Shown here in pieces: positions 39,761 to 54,344 of a DNA stretch of 64,000 nt. The first letter of the stretch is position 1; each line of letters opens with the position of its first letter. The DNA is taken from the NCBI GenBank assembly GCA_028023455.1, contig JAQFVV010006448.1:1393431-1457430 (forward strand). Reading direction: 5' to 3'. A model generated the notes under the pieces. It was not told the DNA's origin. It ran no database searches and saw only the letters and a program-made list of their open reading frames with translations. Both the position numbers and the translations under genes were made by a program. The stretch is from Epiperipatus broadwayi (taxonomy: Eukaryota > Onychophora > Udeonychophora > Euonychophora > Peripatidae).

Positions 39761-41100
39761 TGGCCAGTATAGTCACTGTATCAAATAGTCCAGAGAGGAG
39801 TTGATCATTATTGTAATCTAAACACTTAATGTAGATTTATAAAATATTATGTGGAACATGTACTTTCAGACAATTTGTTTCATTTCTTCACTTAATAATG
39901 ATTATCAGTATTTTACATTGTATAGTATTTTAAAAATGATTGTGGATTATGTTTTAGGGTTATTTGTCTTCTCTTTTTAATGTTACTACAAATAATTAGT
40001 TAACATGAAGTAATCCAATTATGTGGCTACTTTGCTTTGGATTATATTTTTCATTTAGCTAAAATTAGTGAATAAGTATGGCACTGGTGGACCACTATCA
40101 GCAGATATTATTCTGCTTCTACTTTACTGCATACGTTTGATTCTGTTACAAATGGTACAACCACAAATGGGGAATTATATCATCTGATTTGCTAATTTTT
40201 CATTCTCTTAAAAATCATCACCAATATAAGGCAGACTTTTGTCATCAGAAAATATTATTTTTTATATTATTACTGTCTCTTTTTTTATTTCTTTACAATA
40301 TATCAAGGGTGGAAACTCATTTCAACTATGGGCTATTTTGTAACAAAAACGTTAATGCAAAATCCACAATAGATATTTATATTATTAGTCTTTTTTTTTT
40401 TTTTTAATTTTACAGCTGTTATAAAAATTTATTTAAAGAAATGTCAAATTAAAAACAAAACTAAAACATAAAATCAATTTGTTTTGTACCAAAGAAAAAT
40501 TATAATTAAGTTAAAATATATAACTAATAAATAATCAAAAGAAAATATGCAGAAATAATAATGCACTTAATATAATTAGTGACATAATGATAATTTGTCA
40601 ACTGATTAATGCTAATATATAAAATATATTTTAATATCCATTACTAAATTTCAAGTAGTAATTGGTCTATTTCTCGGGGTTTTTTCAGAAATTTTTCATC
40701 ATTTACCTTTGGTTAATTTCTCAAGGTTTGGATGTAAGTATTGTAAATATAAAACTTTAATATTGGTTGAAATATATTTATCACTTAGTCTTGAGCTTGT
40801 AAGGTGTTTTGAAAATTTTATGCATAAAAATAATAGATCATATAAGCATTCATTTATTGTATAGTAGAGAATTTACAAACAAACTTTTTAAAAATGATAT
40901 ATTTTTGTCCAAAATAAGAGTGACTTTTTGAAATTAACATTTCTCTTTATTTTCTTGTAAAATCAGTCATTCTGATCAATTAGTAATGTCAAGAAACATG
41001 AGCGTTGTCTGAATTTGAAAGAACAAATTTAATGAAAAGAAAAAAAAAACTGTTCCTCTTTGAAATATTTAGAGTTATATTGAATTCAATTTTAATCTTT
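39761..41100. other. AT-rich spacer
   Basis: No gene recognised. A 72-codon open stretch at 40189-40407 has low-complexity phenylalanine/leucine composition and looks accidental. Confidence 0.35.
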
Positions 41101-42230
41101 TAAATTTTATCATAGTATAGTGAACATAATAATTTTGATTTATTTTGACATTGGAAAGTATGATAGGACACTTCAAATGATTTTTCAACAGTCAATTTCA
41201 CTATAAAATTTGCCATGTATTATACATGTTTCTTATTAATTTGTATTTTTAAATGTAATATTGAGATGGTTCATTAGTAATTCCAAGTAAAAAAATATCA
41301 AATCTGGCATGCATACCGGATCCTTTAAAATTAATATCTCTTCATTTTTTGTTTCCAAGAAAAATTATTTATTTTATAAACAAATAAAAGTGCTTGAATA
41401 TATTGTTTCAACATAATCAATATATTTCAATATAATATGGAAGTTCTTAATATTGAGATTGTAAATTCTTAAAAAATCTACAAATTGGTGATGGTTAAGT
41501 CCATTAAAAAATAAAATATACAATTTTAGTCATAGACTTAAAAACTTTGTTTATTTTTATTACTTTGATGCACAAAACTTGTTGATGAATAATGCAGTGG
41601 ATGATTAAAAATGCTTTATCTATCATTATCATGTCATGATTAATCACCACAAAAAAATTGAATATATCTAATGTAGTTTATGCAAAATCAAAACTACTTT
41701 TATCTATGTCATTTTTATAGATGTAAATCAGTTCCAAAAACTTGTTCATTGTATTAATGTTTTAATCTCAATTATATAAGTACATGGCCACAAGTATAAC
41801 ATCTAGTATAATTATATCTTCATTAATCCTATTTTTAAAATGCAGAACAATTGCAAATATTTCTTGCAGTTGCTCACTTAAGTCACTTTTCTTCTCACAT
41901 ATTCTATCTGATATTGTATTTCTCAATAAAAAATCATTGCCAAACAATTGCATCATTTTTTAACAAATGATTTTAACATATTTTATTATATATTTTTTAA
42001 ACTAATGAACCTTCTACAATTCTTGTTAAATAAATTTCTGAAAAATAACTCATTTCATATCTAGTTCTCATGATAAATTCATAACACTTAATCAGTTTTA
42101 TTAATACTTGTTTCTTATTTTGACTTGAGTTTTTCAAAGTTCTTTTTCTTTTGAACTATGAACATTGTTTCTAGTCATTTGCACCACAGTACCATTTAAT
42201 ATTATATTCTTTAACTATACTAATTGTCTC
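41100..42230 (-). pseudogene. Degenerate hAT-family transposase (GTF2IRD2/ZBED5/FAM200-like), relic 2
   Basis: Minus-strand pieces in order: at 41956-41768 an open 62-codon piece with RICEKKSDLSEQLQEIFAIV, matching the block before the catalytic core; at about 41620-41570 KAFLIIHCIIHQQVLCIK, the HCIIHQ block; then near 41470-41440 ELPYYIEIY; and further KGSGMHARFDIFLLGITNEP and NMYNTWQI in the C-terminal half. Many stops and shifts make it inactive. Its HCIIHQQVLCIK block is close to that of relic 1 (CIIHQQVMCIK), so both are likely copies of one family. No terminal inverted repeats or 8-bp duplications were found by eye. Confidence 0.6.
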
Positions 42231-43167
42231 ACTGCATATGATATTAAAATTGAAGTGAAATATTTATTTTTCTATGTAATTATATTATTATTGTGATTAT
42301 AATCAACCATCTAATGAGGTGGGTAACTATATGCAACTGACAGGTACTCCATCTTGGGAAGGAGTGACAATATTTTCAATATATACCAACTAAATTCTTC
42401 AAATATTTTTATATTAAAACATATTTTGTAAGGAAAATTTAAAAAAATATATATTTTACCAAAAGTATCATTAAATATTGACTGCATTTGTTTTTAGTCA
42501 AAATATTTAATTCAGACGTCCCTAAAATTGCATTTTGAAACTGCAAAAAATATTTTAATAAAGTCAAGGATCAAAATGACACAGATCAATTTAAATTCAG
42601 AACTGAAATTCAAGATCCTTTTCACCTTCCTAGAATATTTATAATGAAATATATGAAAAGATGAAAAATGAGTATATACTAGTAAAAATTTTGTATTAAT
42701 AGAAAAAGATTATAATCCAACTTCGGCCTATCATTATTAACTTTGAAAAAATGGTTATTATATATGCTTAAATTGTTATATTATGACATGTAATTTTTAG
42801 TCTGTTCCTAAACACATTTTATATATATATTTTTTTATGCATTTGTTAATTTCTATGTAAAAAAAACAGAGTAAATAAGGTATATAAAAGTCTCAAAGTG
42901 TAAAACACTCTATTCCTATTGGAAGAAAATTTATTTTATCAATAAAAAGAAAAGATGAAACTATTAGTGAAAAAAGAAAATGTCATCATAAAATATGGAA
43001 GACTTCTGTAAAAAATAATATAGTAACAAAAAACAAAAAAGCAAACTATCCCTTGTAATTGTTGCATTTTTTGAATTATCCTGTATTTTAAATGAAGAAA
43101 TGAGATATCCAATTAAACGTATGTAGAAAAGAAATAAAAATATGTATTTTTTAAAAAGCAGGTAAAG

Positions 43168-43170
<3 letters not shown>
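42231..43170. other. AT-rich spacer
   Basis: No gene recognised. A short less AT-rich patch at 42310-42370 could be a SINE tail but cannot be assigned. Confidence 0.35.

Positions 43171-43206
<36 letters not shown>
43171..43206. repeat. (TA)n microsatellite
   Basis: 36-bp alternating TA tract. Confidence 0.93.
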
Positions 43207-43209
<3 letters not shown>

Positions 43210-43599
43210 GACCATCTGGATGGGCACAGGGGTCCAAGATACCTTGTATCTTAGATAAATAGCTATATAGTATTATAAAAAAAATGAAACAGCCTTAGAA
43301 TTTTAAAATTTTTGAACAAGATTATTTAAGGTTTAAATATGGATTGTTATGCAGTTTATTGACCACTTGATAAGTATTCATTAGTATTATTGTGGTTAAT
43401 GGGGTATATAATGTAAGGAAGGGGGGTGGTTTGTTAATGAAATTGATATATTTTGTTGGAAAAATGCAAAGTGATCCTATGTTAGTGTAATATTTAGTTG
43501 AATGGTTTTAAAATCATTTATTTATTAATTCTTATCCTTTTTGTCAACAGTTAATAGCAGTTTTGATTAGATTTAATTAAGGTAGTTCAATATTTACAT

Positions 43600-46300
<2,701 letters not shown>

Positions 46301-46308
46301 TAGGTTTT

Positions 46309-46332
46309 AATATATATATATATATATATATA

Positions 46333-46381
<49 letters not shown>
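46309..46381. repeat. Interrupted (TA)n microsatellite
   Basis: Two alternating TA tracts separated by TTTTA near 46333. Confidence 0.93.
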
Positions 46382-46385
<4 letters not shown>

Positions 46386-46692
46386 ATATTATAAAGGTGT
46401 TTAAATGATAAAGGTGTATCACATGATTGAAATAATGCAGTAATAATATTTAAGAAAAGTGATTAAAATATATTAGAAATTACTGACTAATCTTCTATTA
46501 GTTCTATACTAAATATTTTCCAAGAAAATTATAATTTATCTCAGCAAACTTTCAGCCTTCATCAACAAACAAATAAAAAACAAGCTGGATTTAAATGTAG
46601 TTTTAGCACAATAAATTATTTCTCAATATTAAAAAAAAACTTATAGAAAAAAGCACTATATAAGGATTATCATTATGAAAGAGTTTAATTAA

Positions 46693-47422
46693 CCCTTAAA
46701 CCGCTAATTAAATCATTGGTTGTATGAGATAAAAATCAAATCTTTTAATTGGCCAACTCACAAACTGAAGACAAAGCCTATTGTTAAAACATATTCGTCT
46801 ATAATATTAAATTCAACTCAGATACGTTTATAAAAAGTATATAATTAATTTTTCAGGTCATGAAGAAAACGAAAGTTCTTTCAAAAATAAATTGCTATTT
46901 ATTTATTCTAAGATATTCTATATCGGCAACATAAAAGTTATAATGTAAACAAAAAGATCGACTTTTACGTTATAGAAAAGTAAATATTTCTTTTACTACA
47001 TCTTCAATATATTTACTTAAATCTTCAATATTTTTTCGAAAATAATTTTGTTTTTTTATTATTCTCTCTGAAAATTATGTTTAATTTCCATAAATATTAT
47101 TTAATAATAATTTAAATCGTATTCGAAATGAAAATCTCAGCGTTTTCTTTTATTTTCTTTGATCAGGCAGTTTCTTTGTTCTTTCCAGCCAATCAGAATG
47201 TCTTTTTCGGCTGAGAGCATGCTAAGAACCAATCACAAATAATGTTCCTTCTTTGTTTAGGTTTAAAATGCGTTTTTTTTTATTTTTTACTTCTAAAATA
47301 AATCGGAAGATGTCACCATCGTACAGAACTTTTAAAAACGAATTAAATACGTATTTAACGAATTTTATCGTATAAAAACGAACTAAGTTAGAGTGATTTT
47401 AGATGTCGACGAGGAGTCTCGT
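46693..47422 (+). repeat. Left 730-bp terminal inverted repeat
   Basis: Contains CCAAT boxes at 47189-47193 and 47229-47233 and a TATA-like TATAAAAAC at 47371-47379, followed by a small CpG-rich near-palindrome (GACGAGGAGTCTCGTC) at its inner end. Confidence 0.85.
47189..47379 (+). promoter_or_regulatory. CCAAT x2 plus TATA-like promoter candidate in the left arm
   Basis: GCCAATCAG, then ACCAATCAC 40 bp on, then TATAAAAAC about 140 bp further. The right arm keeps both CCAAT boxes but has CATAAGAAT in place of the TATA, so only the left arm has the full set. Confidence 0.35.
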
Positions 47423-48007
47423 CGAGCGCGGGAAAAGGGTTAAGGCAGTGAAGAAGATAGAGCTCTGATGAAACTGTTGGATAGTCGAAACTGTAAGAAA
47501 ATAAAGAAGTTTTTAAGAAAATAGAAAATCTAAAGAAATAAAAGTAACTAAAAATTATTTAAGTTATTATAATAAATAATAAAATATATATATTCGATAG
47601 CTATTTATATATATATATATATATATTGTAACGATATATAAATATGCCGTTACATTAATTTAAAATAAAATCTTAAAGTTCGCAAATAAAAATAAATGTA
47701 TTAAAAAAACTACTAAACGCTATAATTAAAATGTTCGTTAAACATATATATTTGCACAGATACTAAACTTTAAAAATATTTTTTTTTATAAATAAAAATA
47801 GGTATTTGAACGTACTTTTTTTTTATAAAAAAAGATTTAAATATAAAAATAGTTTAAAAAAGAAATAACGTAAGTAAAAATAAAAACAGGTATTAATTAA
47901 TTCCTGTAATCTGTAAATGGAAATGATTGTTTATTAATTATACAAAAGCTGTGTAATTAAAAAGTCAGATGAAAAATAGATAAGAGAAGAAAGAGATTTT
48001 AGCTTGA

Positions 48008-48098
48008 CCAATGGAAGCAAATAAAGGCCCGTACCATAACGAAAAAAAATGGAATAGTGACGTTTTTGTTCATGGAACCCATAGGAGGACTATAAAAA
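48008..48098 (+). promoter_or_regulatory. CCAAT/TATA promoter candidate in the spacer
   Basis: ACCAATGG at 48007-48014 and TATAAAAA at 48091-48098, 80 bp apart, a normal spacing for an RNA polymerase II promoter. It precedes short open frames of 22 codons (from 48120) and 38 codons (from 48213) and an AATAAA. Confidence 0.45.
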
Positions 48099-48212
48099 GA
48101 AAAATATGGAGTTCCAGTCATGTTTTCTGGCTTGTTTTTTGAGGGTTGTGATAGGATGCACATATCACACACTCTCTCTCTATTTTAAAAATGAACTCAC
48201 TGTGATACCGAA

Positions 48213-48329
48213 ATGAACCAGCTAATGCTACCTCTGAAACATCTGACCGGGTTTTCAAATAAAGACTCCATGGGAATTTATATCAAAAGCAGTGATTCTT
48301 CTACTGTAAGCTATCGACATGAACTCTAA
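48213..48329 (+). CDS. Short open frame, 38 codons, function unknown
   Basis: ATG to TAA, starting MNQLMLPLKHLTGFSNKDSM and ending SYRHEL. Composition is less AT-driven than most short frames here, and it lies downstream of the promoter candidate. No family recognised; it could be non-coding. Confidence 0.2.
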   Translation: MNQLMLPLKHLTGFSNKDSMGIYIKSSDSSTVSYRHEL

Positions 48330-48420
48330 AATTTAAAACTAATTAAGAACTTTTGTTCAAGCTTATGAACTTCTATCTGACTTTTAAGTTTAAAATCAAT
48401 TAACCAAAAGACTGTTTTTT

Positions 48421-49148
48421 ACGAGGCTCCTCGTAGACATCTGACGTCACTCTAACTCAGCCGATTCTTATGCTAAAAAATTTGTTCGATACGTTTTGAA
48501 GAGGTTTTTAAAAGTTCTGTACGATGGTGACCTCTTCCGACTTATTTTACAAGTAAAAAATAAAAAAAACGCATTTAAACCTAAACAAAGAAAGAACATT
48601 ATTTGTGATTGGTTCTTAGCAAGCTCTCAGCTGAAAAAGACATTCTGATTGGCTGGAAAGAACAAAGAAACCGCCTGATCAAAGAAAATAAAGAAAAACG
48701 CTGAGATTTTCATTTCGAATCCAATTTTAAGTATTATAAAATTATATTTATGGAAATTAAAAATTATTTTCAGAGAGAATAATAAAAAAACAAAATTATT
48801 TTCGAAAAATATCGAAGATTTTAGTAAAAATATTGAAGATGTAGTAAAAAGAAATATTTACTTTTCTATAACGTAAAAGTCGATCTTTTTGTTTATATTA
48901 TAGCTTTTATGTTGCCGAAATTGAATATTTTAGAATAAATAAATAGCAATTTATTTTTGAAAGAACTTTCGTTCTCTTCATAACCTGAAAAATTAATAAT
49001 ATACTTTTTATAAACGTATCTGAGTTGAATTTAATATTATAGGCGAATATGTTTTAACAATAGGCTTTGTCTTCAGTTTGTGAGTTGGCCAATTAAAAGA
49101 TTTGATTTTTACCTCATACAACCAATAATATAATTAGCGGTTAAAAGG
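48421..49148 (-). repeat. Right 728-bp terminal inverted repeat
   Basis: Reverse complement of the left arm with visible substitutions and small indels, ending at GGTTAA. Confidence 0.85.
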
Positions 49149-49152
49149 TTAA

Positions 49153-49690
49153 TAATGTTTAAAAATTTATATGTTTTGCTTTGAAAAAAAAATCATTTCC
49201 ATTTTATTTTTTTATTTGTATTAATACTTATCATAAAAATTATTTAAATGCATGAAATTTAAAGTTGGGTATAGACATTGCATAGATTCGTTAGCGGTTA
49301 ATTATGTTGCCGTTTCATAGTCAATTGGAATATATAAGTCATCATGTCACTGCAGTGTCTTATGATGAACACCATTGGGTTTTTTTTATTCCCTATGCAA
49401 TTGACATTATCGATGACTTTGTATTTTGATCAGTTATGTTTATTTTGGAATGTTTTTAACCATGGAATCTGTGCAGCTGATCTATACTCAACATTTTAAA
49501 ACAAATTTTATAAAATTCATCTGTGCGAACATATTTAAATGTTAAATTTAAGTCGGGCGTGAATGGCTATATAGTTTTGTAAAGTTATATTAAGGGAGGG
49601 TAATCTTAGGTTATTCGTTTCGTAGTTGAATTGGCTCAATGGATTGGATATTTTTGTGTAATTAGTAGATGTAGTATGAAATACGCTATG
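49153..49690. other. CpG-retaining spacer
   Basis: No gene recognised; several CpGs (ATCGATG, AAGTCGGGCGTG, TTCGTTTCG) persist. Confidence 0.35.
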
Positions 49691-49697
49691 GGCAGGA

Positions 49698-49991
49698 TTG
49701 CATATATATGCCACACACCTTCTGTTTGCCTATGGATGGGTTTGTAAGTTGGCAAAGGACCGCAGTCCATTCTATGGAGTTTTTTTGTTTATTGTTCTAC
49801 TCGCCAACAGATATGGCATTCCTGTTGGTGGAGAGATAATGTCTTTTCTAACTCTACTTACTGTTCAGATGTACATTCCTGACAGTACAGTATTTTGTAT
49901 TGTCATATTTTCATGCTACATTGAATACATAAATGTATCAGATGGGTTGGCGCTGGTTTGCCTGCAAACTTTTTGGCCTAAGGTTAAATAA
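49698..49991 (+). CDS. Unrecognised open frame of 97 codons, possible exon or relic
   Basis: Open from a TTG at 49698 (no ATG until residue 48) to a stop at 49991, in a patch of about 40% GC, well above its surroundings. The translation is mixed and partly hydrophobic (FYGVFLFIVLLANRYGIPVG, then VFCIVIFSCYIEYINV), as in a membrane segment. A second plus frame is open for 33 codons over the same bases, and the minus strand is also fairly open, so coding is not proven. I do not recognise a family. It may be an exon of a host gene, an old transposon, or chance. Confidence 0.25.
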   Translation: MHIYATHLLFAYGWVCKLAKDRSPFYGVFLFIVLLANRYGIPVGGEIMSFLTLLTVQMYIPDSTVFCIVIFSCYIEYINVSDGLALVCLQTFWPKVK

Positions 49992-51100
49992 GGGATAGAA
50001 CATTTTTCTTTTCAAATACAATCTATATAGTCTATTCATACTCAACTCACTAAATAAATATTAAATTCATTATGGCAAGCTATTTAAATGTAAAATTAAA
50101 GATTAATATAAAAATCTAAAATGTTAAACTTATTCCTCAAATTAGAATGATTTTATATGTGTGTAAATAAATATTTTTATGTGTTAATTTCTGGCAGTGG
50201 CTTTTATTTTTTATAGTTAAGATATAAAGTTATATTTTATAATCTCTGCTGTTCCACTGAGCTAGTGACTTGGGCTAACGATCTGAATATTTAAATAATG
50301 TGGAATCTTAACAGCGTGTATCTGCCTACTTTATAAATTTTTCTAGGCTCACATGCCTAGATGGTGCCCCTGTAGTGCAGATTGCAGTTAGATTCGATCT
50401 TCACTTTTGTTTGGATCATTATAATATATAATTACACATAAACAAACTCTTTGGCAACATAAAAAAACCTCTTTGGCAAATAATGTCATCTTTTCAAATG
50501 TTAAGTATTCCTTTTAAAGTTAACCAATTATTGTAGAAAAGGGCAGAAAATCATGTACTGAAAACTTTTTATGCGTAATTATATAGCAGTTGTATATGGT
50601 GCTTTATTATTTGATATAATTTGTATGGAAAAACAGCATGATAAATTTCATTAATTTCCATTTTAGACAATATTTAAGTTATGTAGATTTTTCAGAAGAT
50701 ATGTTTTTTTTTTTTTTCAAATAATGCCTCAAATGTTGCTAGAATTATCAGTTGAAAGAAAGAACATAGGTCTAAAGACAAAACCTAAAAAGAACTAAAG
50801 CAATATTCAGTGAATTTTTTCAATAAAAAAATAAATAAATAAAGATCGATAATGATGAATTAGTAAAGTTAACAACTACAATTACATGACTCAAATTATT
50901 AATACAAATGTAATTAATGTAATGGATAAAATTAATCATTGATAACTTAATGTAAAAGAAAATATCTATATGTGTTTGAAAAGGAATGATTACATATTTT
51001 CTACCAGTTCCTATGTATGAATTTAAAATACTGTTACATGATAGAAGTAACAAGAAGTGATAAAATGATATACATGGTTGATAGAAACGACTTACTGACA
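49992..51100. other. AT-rich spacer
   Basis: No gene recognised. A 93-codon minus frame at 51101-50820 is low complexity. Confidence 0.35.
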
Positions 51101-51104
51101 TTAT

Positions 51105-51325
51105 TGAAATAATTAAGAGACTATTAAGATGCAGCTGGTTTACACATATTGATAAAATAGATAAATGGCTGAATGAATAAAGTTATAAATAGAATCCCAA
51201 GAGGTAGTAAAAGATGTAGAAAGAATCCACATGTGCCATAAATAAATAAAATAACAAGGGTTATTGAAATGTCATGATGAAGAAAGGTAGAGATTAAAGA
51301 AACAAATTAATCTTCAAGAGATTTT
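51105..51325 (+). pseudogene. Possible LINE ORF2 C-terminal scrap
   Basis: Plus-strand frames read LLRCSWFTHIDKIDKWLNE and then, in another frame, NRIPRGSKRCRKNPHV. This resembles the end of non-LTR retrotransposon ORF2 (RWLGHIxRM, PxGxRxRGRPxxRW). Strongly decayed, so only moderate support. Confidence 0.35.
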
Positions 51326-53275
51326 GTTTAATCAATAATCATTGAAAATAATTATGTTGATTATTTTAATTTTAAATTTATTTTCATTGATTTGATACTT
51401 AACATAATTATAAAAATGTTTAACCTTTTCATATTTTGAGGTGTTAGAGTTGTGCTTCAGTTTTTTAAAATTTAAATTTGCATCTTTCACCCTCTGCTAA
51501 AAATTTTGTGAAGCTTTTTTTTACAACTTTGAAATTCAAGTACATTTATTATCTAATATTTTAAATACAAGAAAATCAAAAGATGGCAGGGAAAATCAAA
51601 TAAGCAGTCTAACAAAGAATTGCAAATTCTGCCAATGATGGATAACTAATAAATATATATATTGCAATATCAAACACTGTGTGTTCACTTCGAGAAAATA
51701 TTATGATCATCTAAAAACTTCATTTTTTGGAAAGTTTATGATTGTATTGGTATCCTAATTATGTAATAATTATTAAAAATAAAAAGTAAATGTTATTATA
51801 TATTCACTTTTTACAAAAATGTTTCACTTTTAAATATAAAAGAATATTTTCTTCTAAATATTGTTACTATAAAGATTATGTTAATGGGAAACACAGCTGT
51901 CTACAAAATGAGGTCATTCACCTGATTGGTATTATATTTAGCAATATAAAAAAAAATTACAAAAAAAATTGTAAACTTTTAAAGCATAAATTGATAGATT
52001 TAGTACTTATTAAAAATTCATTCAGATTTTCAAACCAAACGTGAAACAATGAACATGTCATTCATTTTATAAATTGAATCAGCTCCACCTAAAATTTTCT
52101 GATGTGACTACACTTTGTTTTGAATAAATATGTTTTATAAAATAATTCCAGAAATCAAATGTGATTTTTAAAATTTTATTTAATTTCTAAACAAAATATA
52201 TATTGAATGAGGTCAAATTTATTATATTCTGATAAATAATAAAGGTTTAATAACAAAATGAAAATTGAAAACTTAAATCTAATGAAGACAAAGAAAACTG
52301 TCAGAAAATTAGTGAAATAAAAGAGGGTTAATATTAAAAATAGGCTTTTGATGAATCTAAACTTACATGTTAAAATATTTTATTTTTATGTCTTTGTGGT
52401 AAAGTCAAATTGTAAGCTTTTTTTTAAATTTCACATGATATTTTTTAAAAAAAATATACTGTTATTATATCAGTTATTTGGTAAACAATTGTTTAATAAT
52501 AAATATGGGAAAACATATTTTACTGTTGCAAATCTATTCAAACTGAAGGCTCTATATATCAAAAATTAAATTTATAGTTTGCACTTCTACTTATGTATAT
52601 TTAACTATAGATCAAAGGTTTATCCCATATATAATAAATGTTAAACCTTTTCATAAAAGTGAAAAATAGAAAGACTTAATAAAACCATATTAAATACTGC
52701 TCATTATCTTTATAGTTATCTGTTATTGATGAAATTTAATAGCCTCTTATTTAAATAGTTGAACTAAACATAAATCAGAAATTACATCATGAATGGCTTT
52801 TTCATATATTTATGAAGAGGAAATATAATTGACTTAATCAATACATTAATGCATCTGTCTTACTGGTTAGAATTTTTGTAGATGTCTTTAAAATGGTTGT
52901 TTGGAAAAAAACTGCATAAAATAAATAAAGAAGAAAGTCTATACAACAGGAAATTTTGTACATAATATTGATTATTATTTTTAAATGTGATTATGAAAAT
53001 TTGTATGAAATTATAGAATTTATAAAAAAGATGACATAAAAGTAATAAATTTATTTGATAATTATATATGAACTTTTTATTTTTAAATGCTTTTATTTAT
53101 ATTGGGAAACCTGGTAGTTTGTTAATTGGTGTACCTTTTCAAGTTAGAATGAAATTTTAAAATGAAGGTTTAACATATTTAAATTCAATAGAATTACTTG
53201 AAAATTGATATATAATTAAGTTATATCATCCTAATCCATTTAAACCATTTATCTTTTTTAGTATATCAACGAGTT

Positions 53276-53277
<2 letters not shown>
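51326..53277. other. AT-rich intergenic DNA
   Basis: No gene recognised. Open stretches at 51790-52044 and 52348-52569 are lysine/phenylalanine-rich, as expected by chance in such DNA. Confidence 0.35.
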
Positions 53278-53356
<79 letters not shown>

Positions 53357-53369
53357 TATAATATATAAT

Positions 53370-53408
<39 letters not shown>
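53278..53408. repeat. (TA)n followed by (GA)n microsatellites
   Basis: TA tract at 53278-53350 and GA tract at 53377-53408. Confidence 0.96.
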
Positions 53409-53410
<2 letters not shown>

Positions 53411-53886
53411 AGAGGATGGAAAAATATGAAAAATATTCAATAATTTCAGTCTTGCACTAAACAATTATTCTTAGAATTTTTGTTTGGTTTAAATAACATC
53501 ACAAGAGGGCAATTTATTTTTTTCTTTTAATTTAATAACATTTTTAAAACTATTTAAAACTCTTAAAGCATATATCATATTAAGTATGTGTACATAATTA
53601 TATGTATAATAAATCAGTATCTAATTCTTATATTTAAAATTGTCTTTATTTTTGTTTTAAAACAACTGTTTTTTTTAAATGTTAACTAGAAAACTCACAT
53701 TATTTAAAACAAATGTGAAAAGTTAAAAAAGATCAATTTATTTTTTCTTTAGCAATTTTTTTTTTAAAAATAAGTGTTTTATTACTTTAAATAAAAAAAA
53801 ATAGTTATTGATTTATTATACATTTATAATTATATACACCTTTACTGTTAAAACTTTTTAGGGATTCCACCTTTCAATATTAAAAA

Positions 53887-53960
53887 ATTGGGATTACACT
53901 TTTATTGTTAAAAGAGATTGTATCTTTATTGTTAAAAGAGATTGTATCTTTATTGTTAAA
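53887..53960. repeat. 24-bp minisatellite, about 3 copies
   Basis: Two exact tandem copies of AAAAGAGATTGTATCTTTAT plus TGTT, preceded by a diverged partial copy (GGATTACACTTTTATTGTT). Confidence 0.85.
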
Positions 53961-54151
53961 AAGGAGGTTTCTTTGTCAACAGATTGAGATTATTGATTGT
54001 TATTGATAGTGGGATTGTATAAATGTTGACTAGTTTTAATGATTAAATATAATATATACCTTATGTCTGATATTAATTTAAAGTAAAATTATATGTATTA
54101 AGTGAAGTTCATTACCGTATATAGACATATATTATCATGCACACATACTAA

Positions 54152-54156
<5 letters not shown>

Positions 54157-54204
<48 letters not shown>

Positions 54205-54218
54205 TATATATATATACA
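54157..54218. repeat. Interrupted (TA)n microsatellite
   Basis: TA tracts separated by single GT and TT steps. Confidence 0.9.
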
Positions 54219-54344
54219 TAAGGAGTATATTTTTTAATATATAGCAGAAATACCTACTATTATATATCCAAACAATTTAAAGTACAATATCGTATTACAT
54301 TTTTAATAAATGTGCTAATAGTAAGAACTTAAAAATAATAATCA

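Larger units (their letters stand above)
47423..48420. other. Unique spacer of the fold-back element
   Basis: About 1 kb. It holds a TGTAACG..CGTTACA short inverted repeat at 47628-47656, a TA tract at 47607-47627, a CCAAT/TATA promoter candidate at 48008-48098 and AATAAA at about 48258. That combination could be an LTR-like insertion inside the element, but I could not define its ends. Confidence 0.4.
46689..49152. mobile_element. TTAA-flanked fold-back transposon with 730-bp inverted repeats (piggyBac-like ends)
   Basis: Inverted arms at 46693-47422 and 48421-49148 are diverged reverse complements over their full length, around a 1.0-kb spacer. The outer ends read TTAA-CCCTTAAACCGCTAATTA on the left and, reverse-complemented, TTAA-CCTTTTAACCGCTAATTA on the right. 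A TTAA target and C/T-rich CCY ends are the signature of piggyBac-superfamily elements. No transposase frame is present, so it would be a non-autonomous derivative. Arms this long are unusual for piggyBac-derived miniature elements, so a fold-back origin or another superfamily that uses TTAA remains possible. Confidence 0.7.

Noticed and set aside
50370-50420. tRNA-like A and B box pair
   Set aside because: The boxes are only about 8 bases apart, too close for a tRNA or SINE promoter.
50820-51101. 93-codon minus frame
   Set aside because: Low-complexity Phe/Ile/Tyr composition expected by chance here; no motif.
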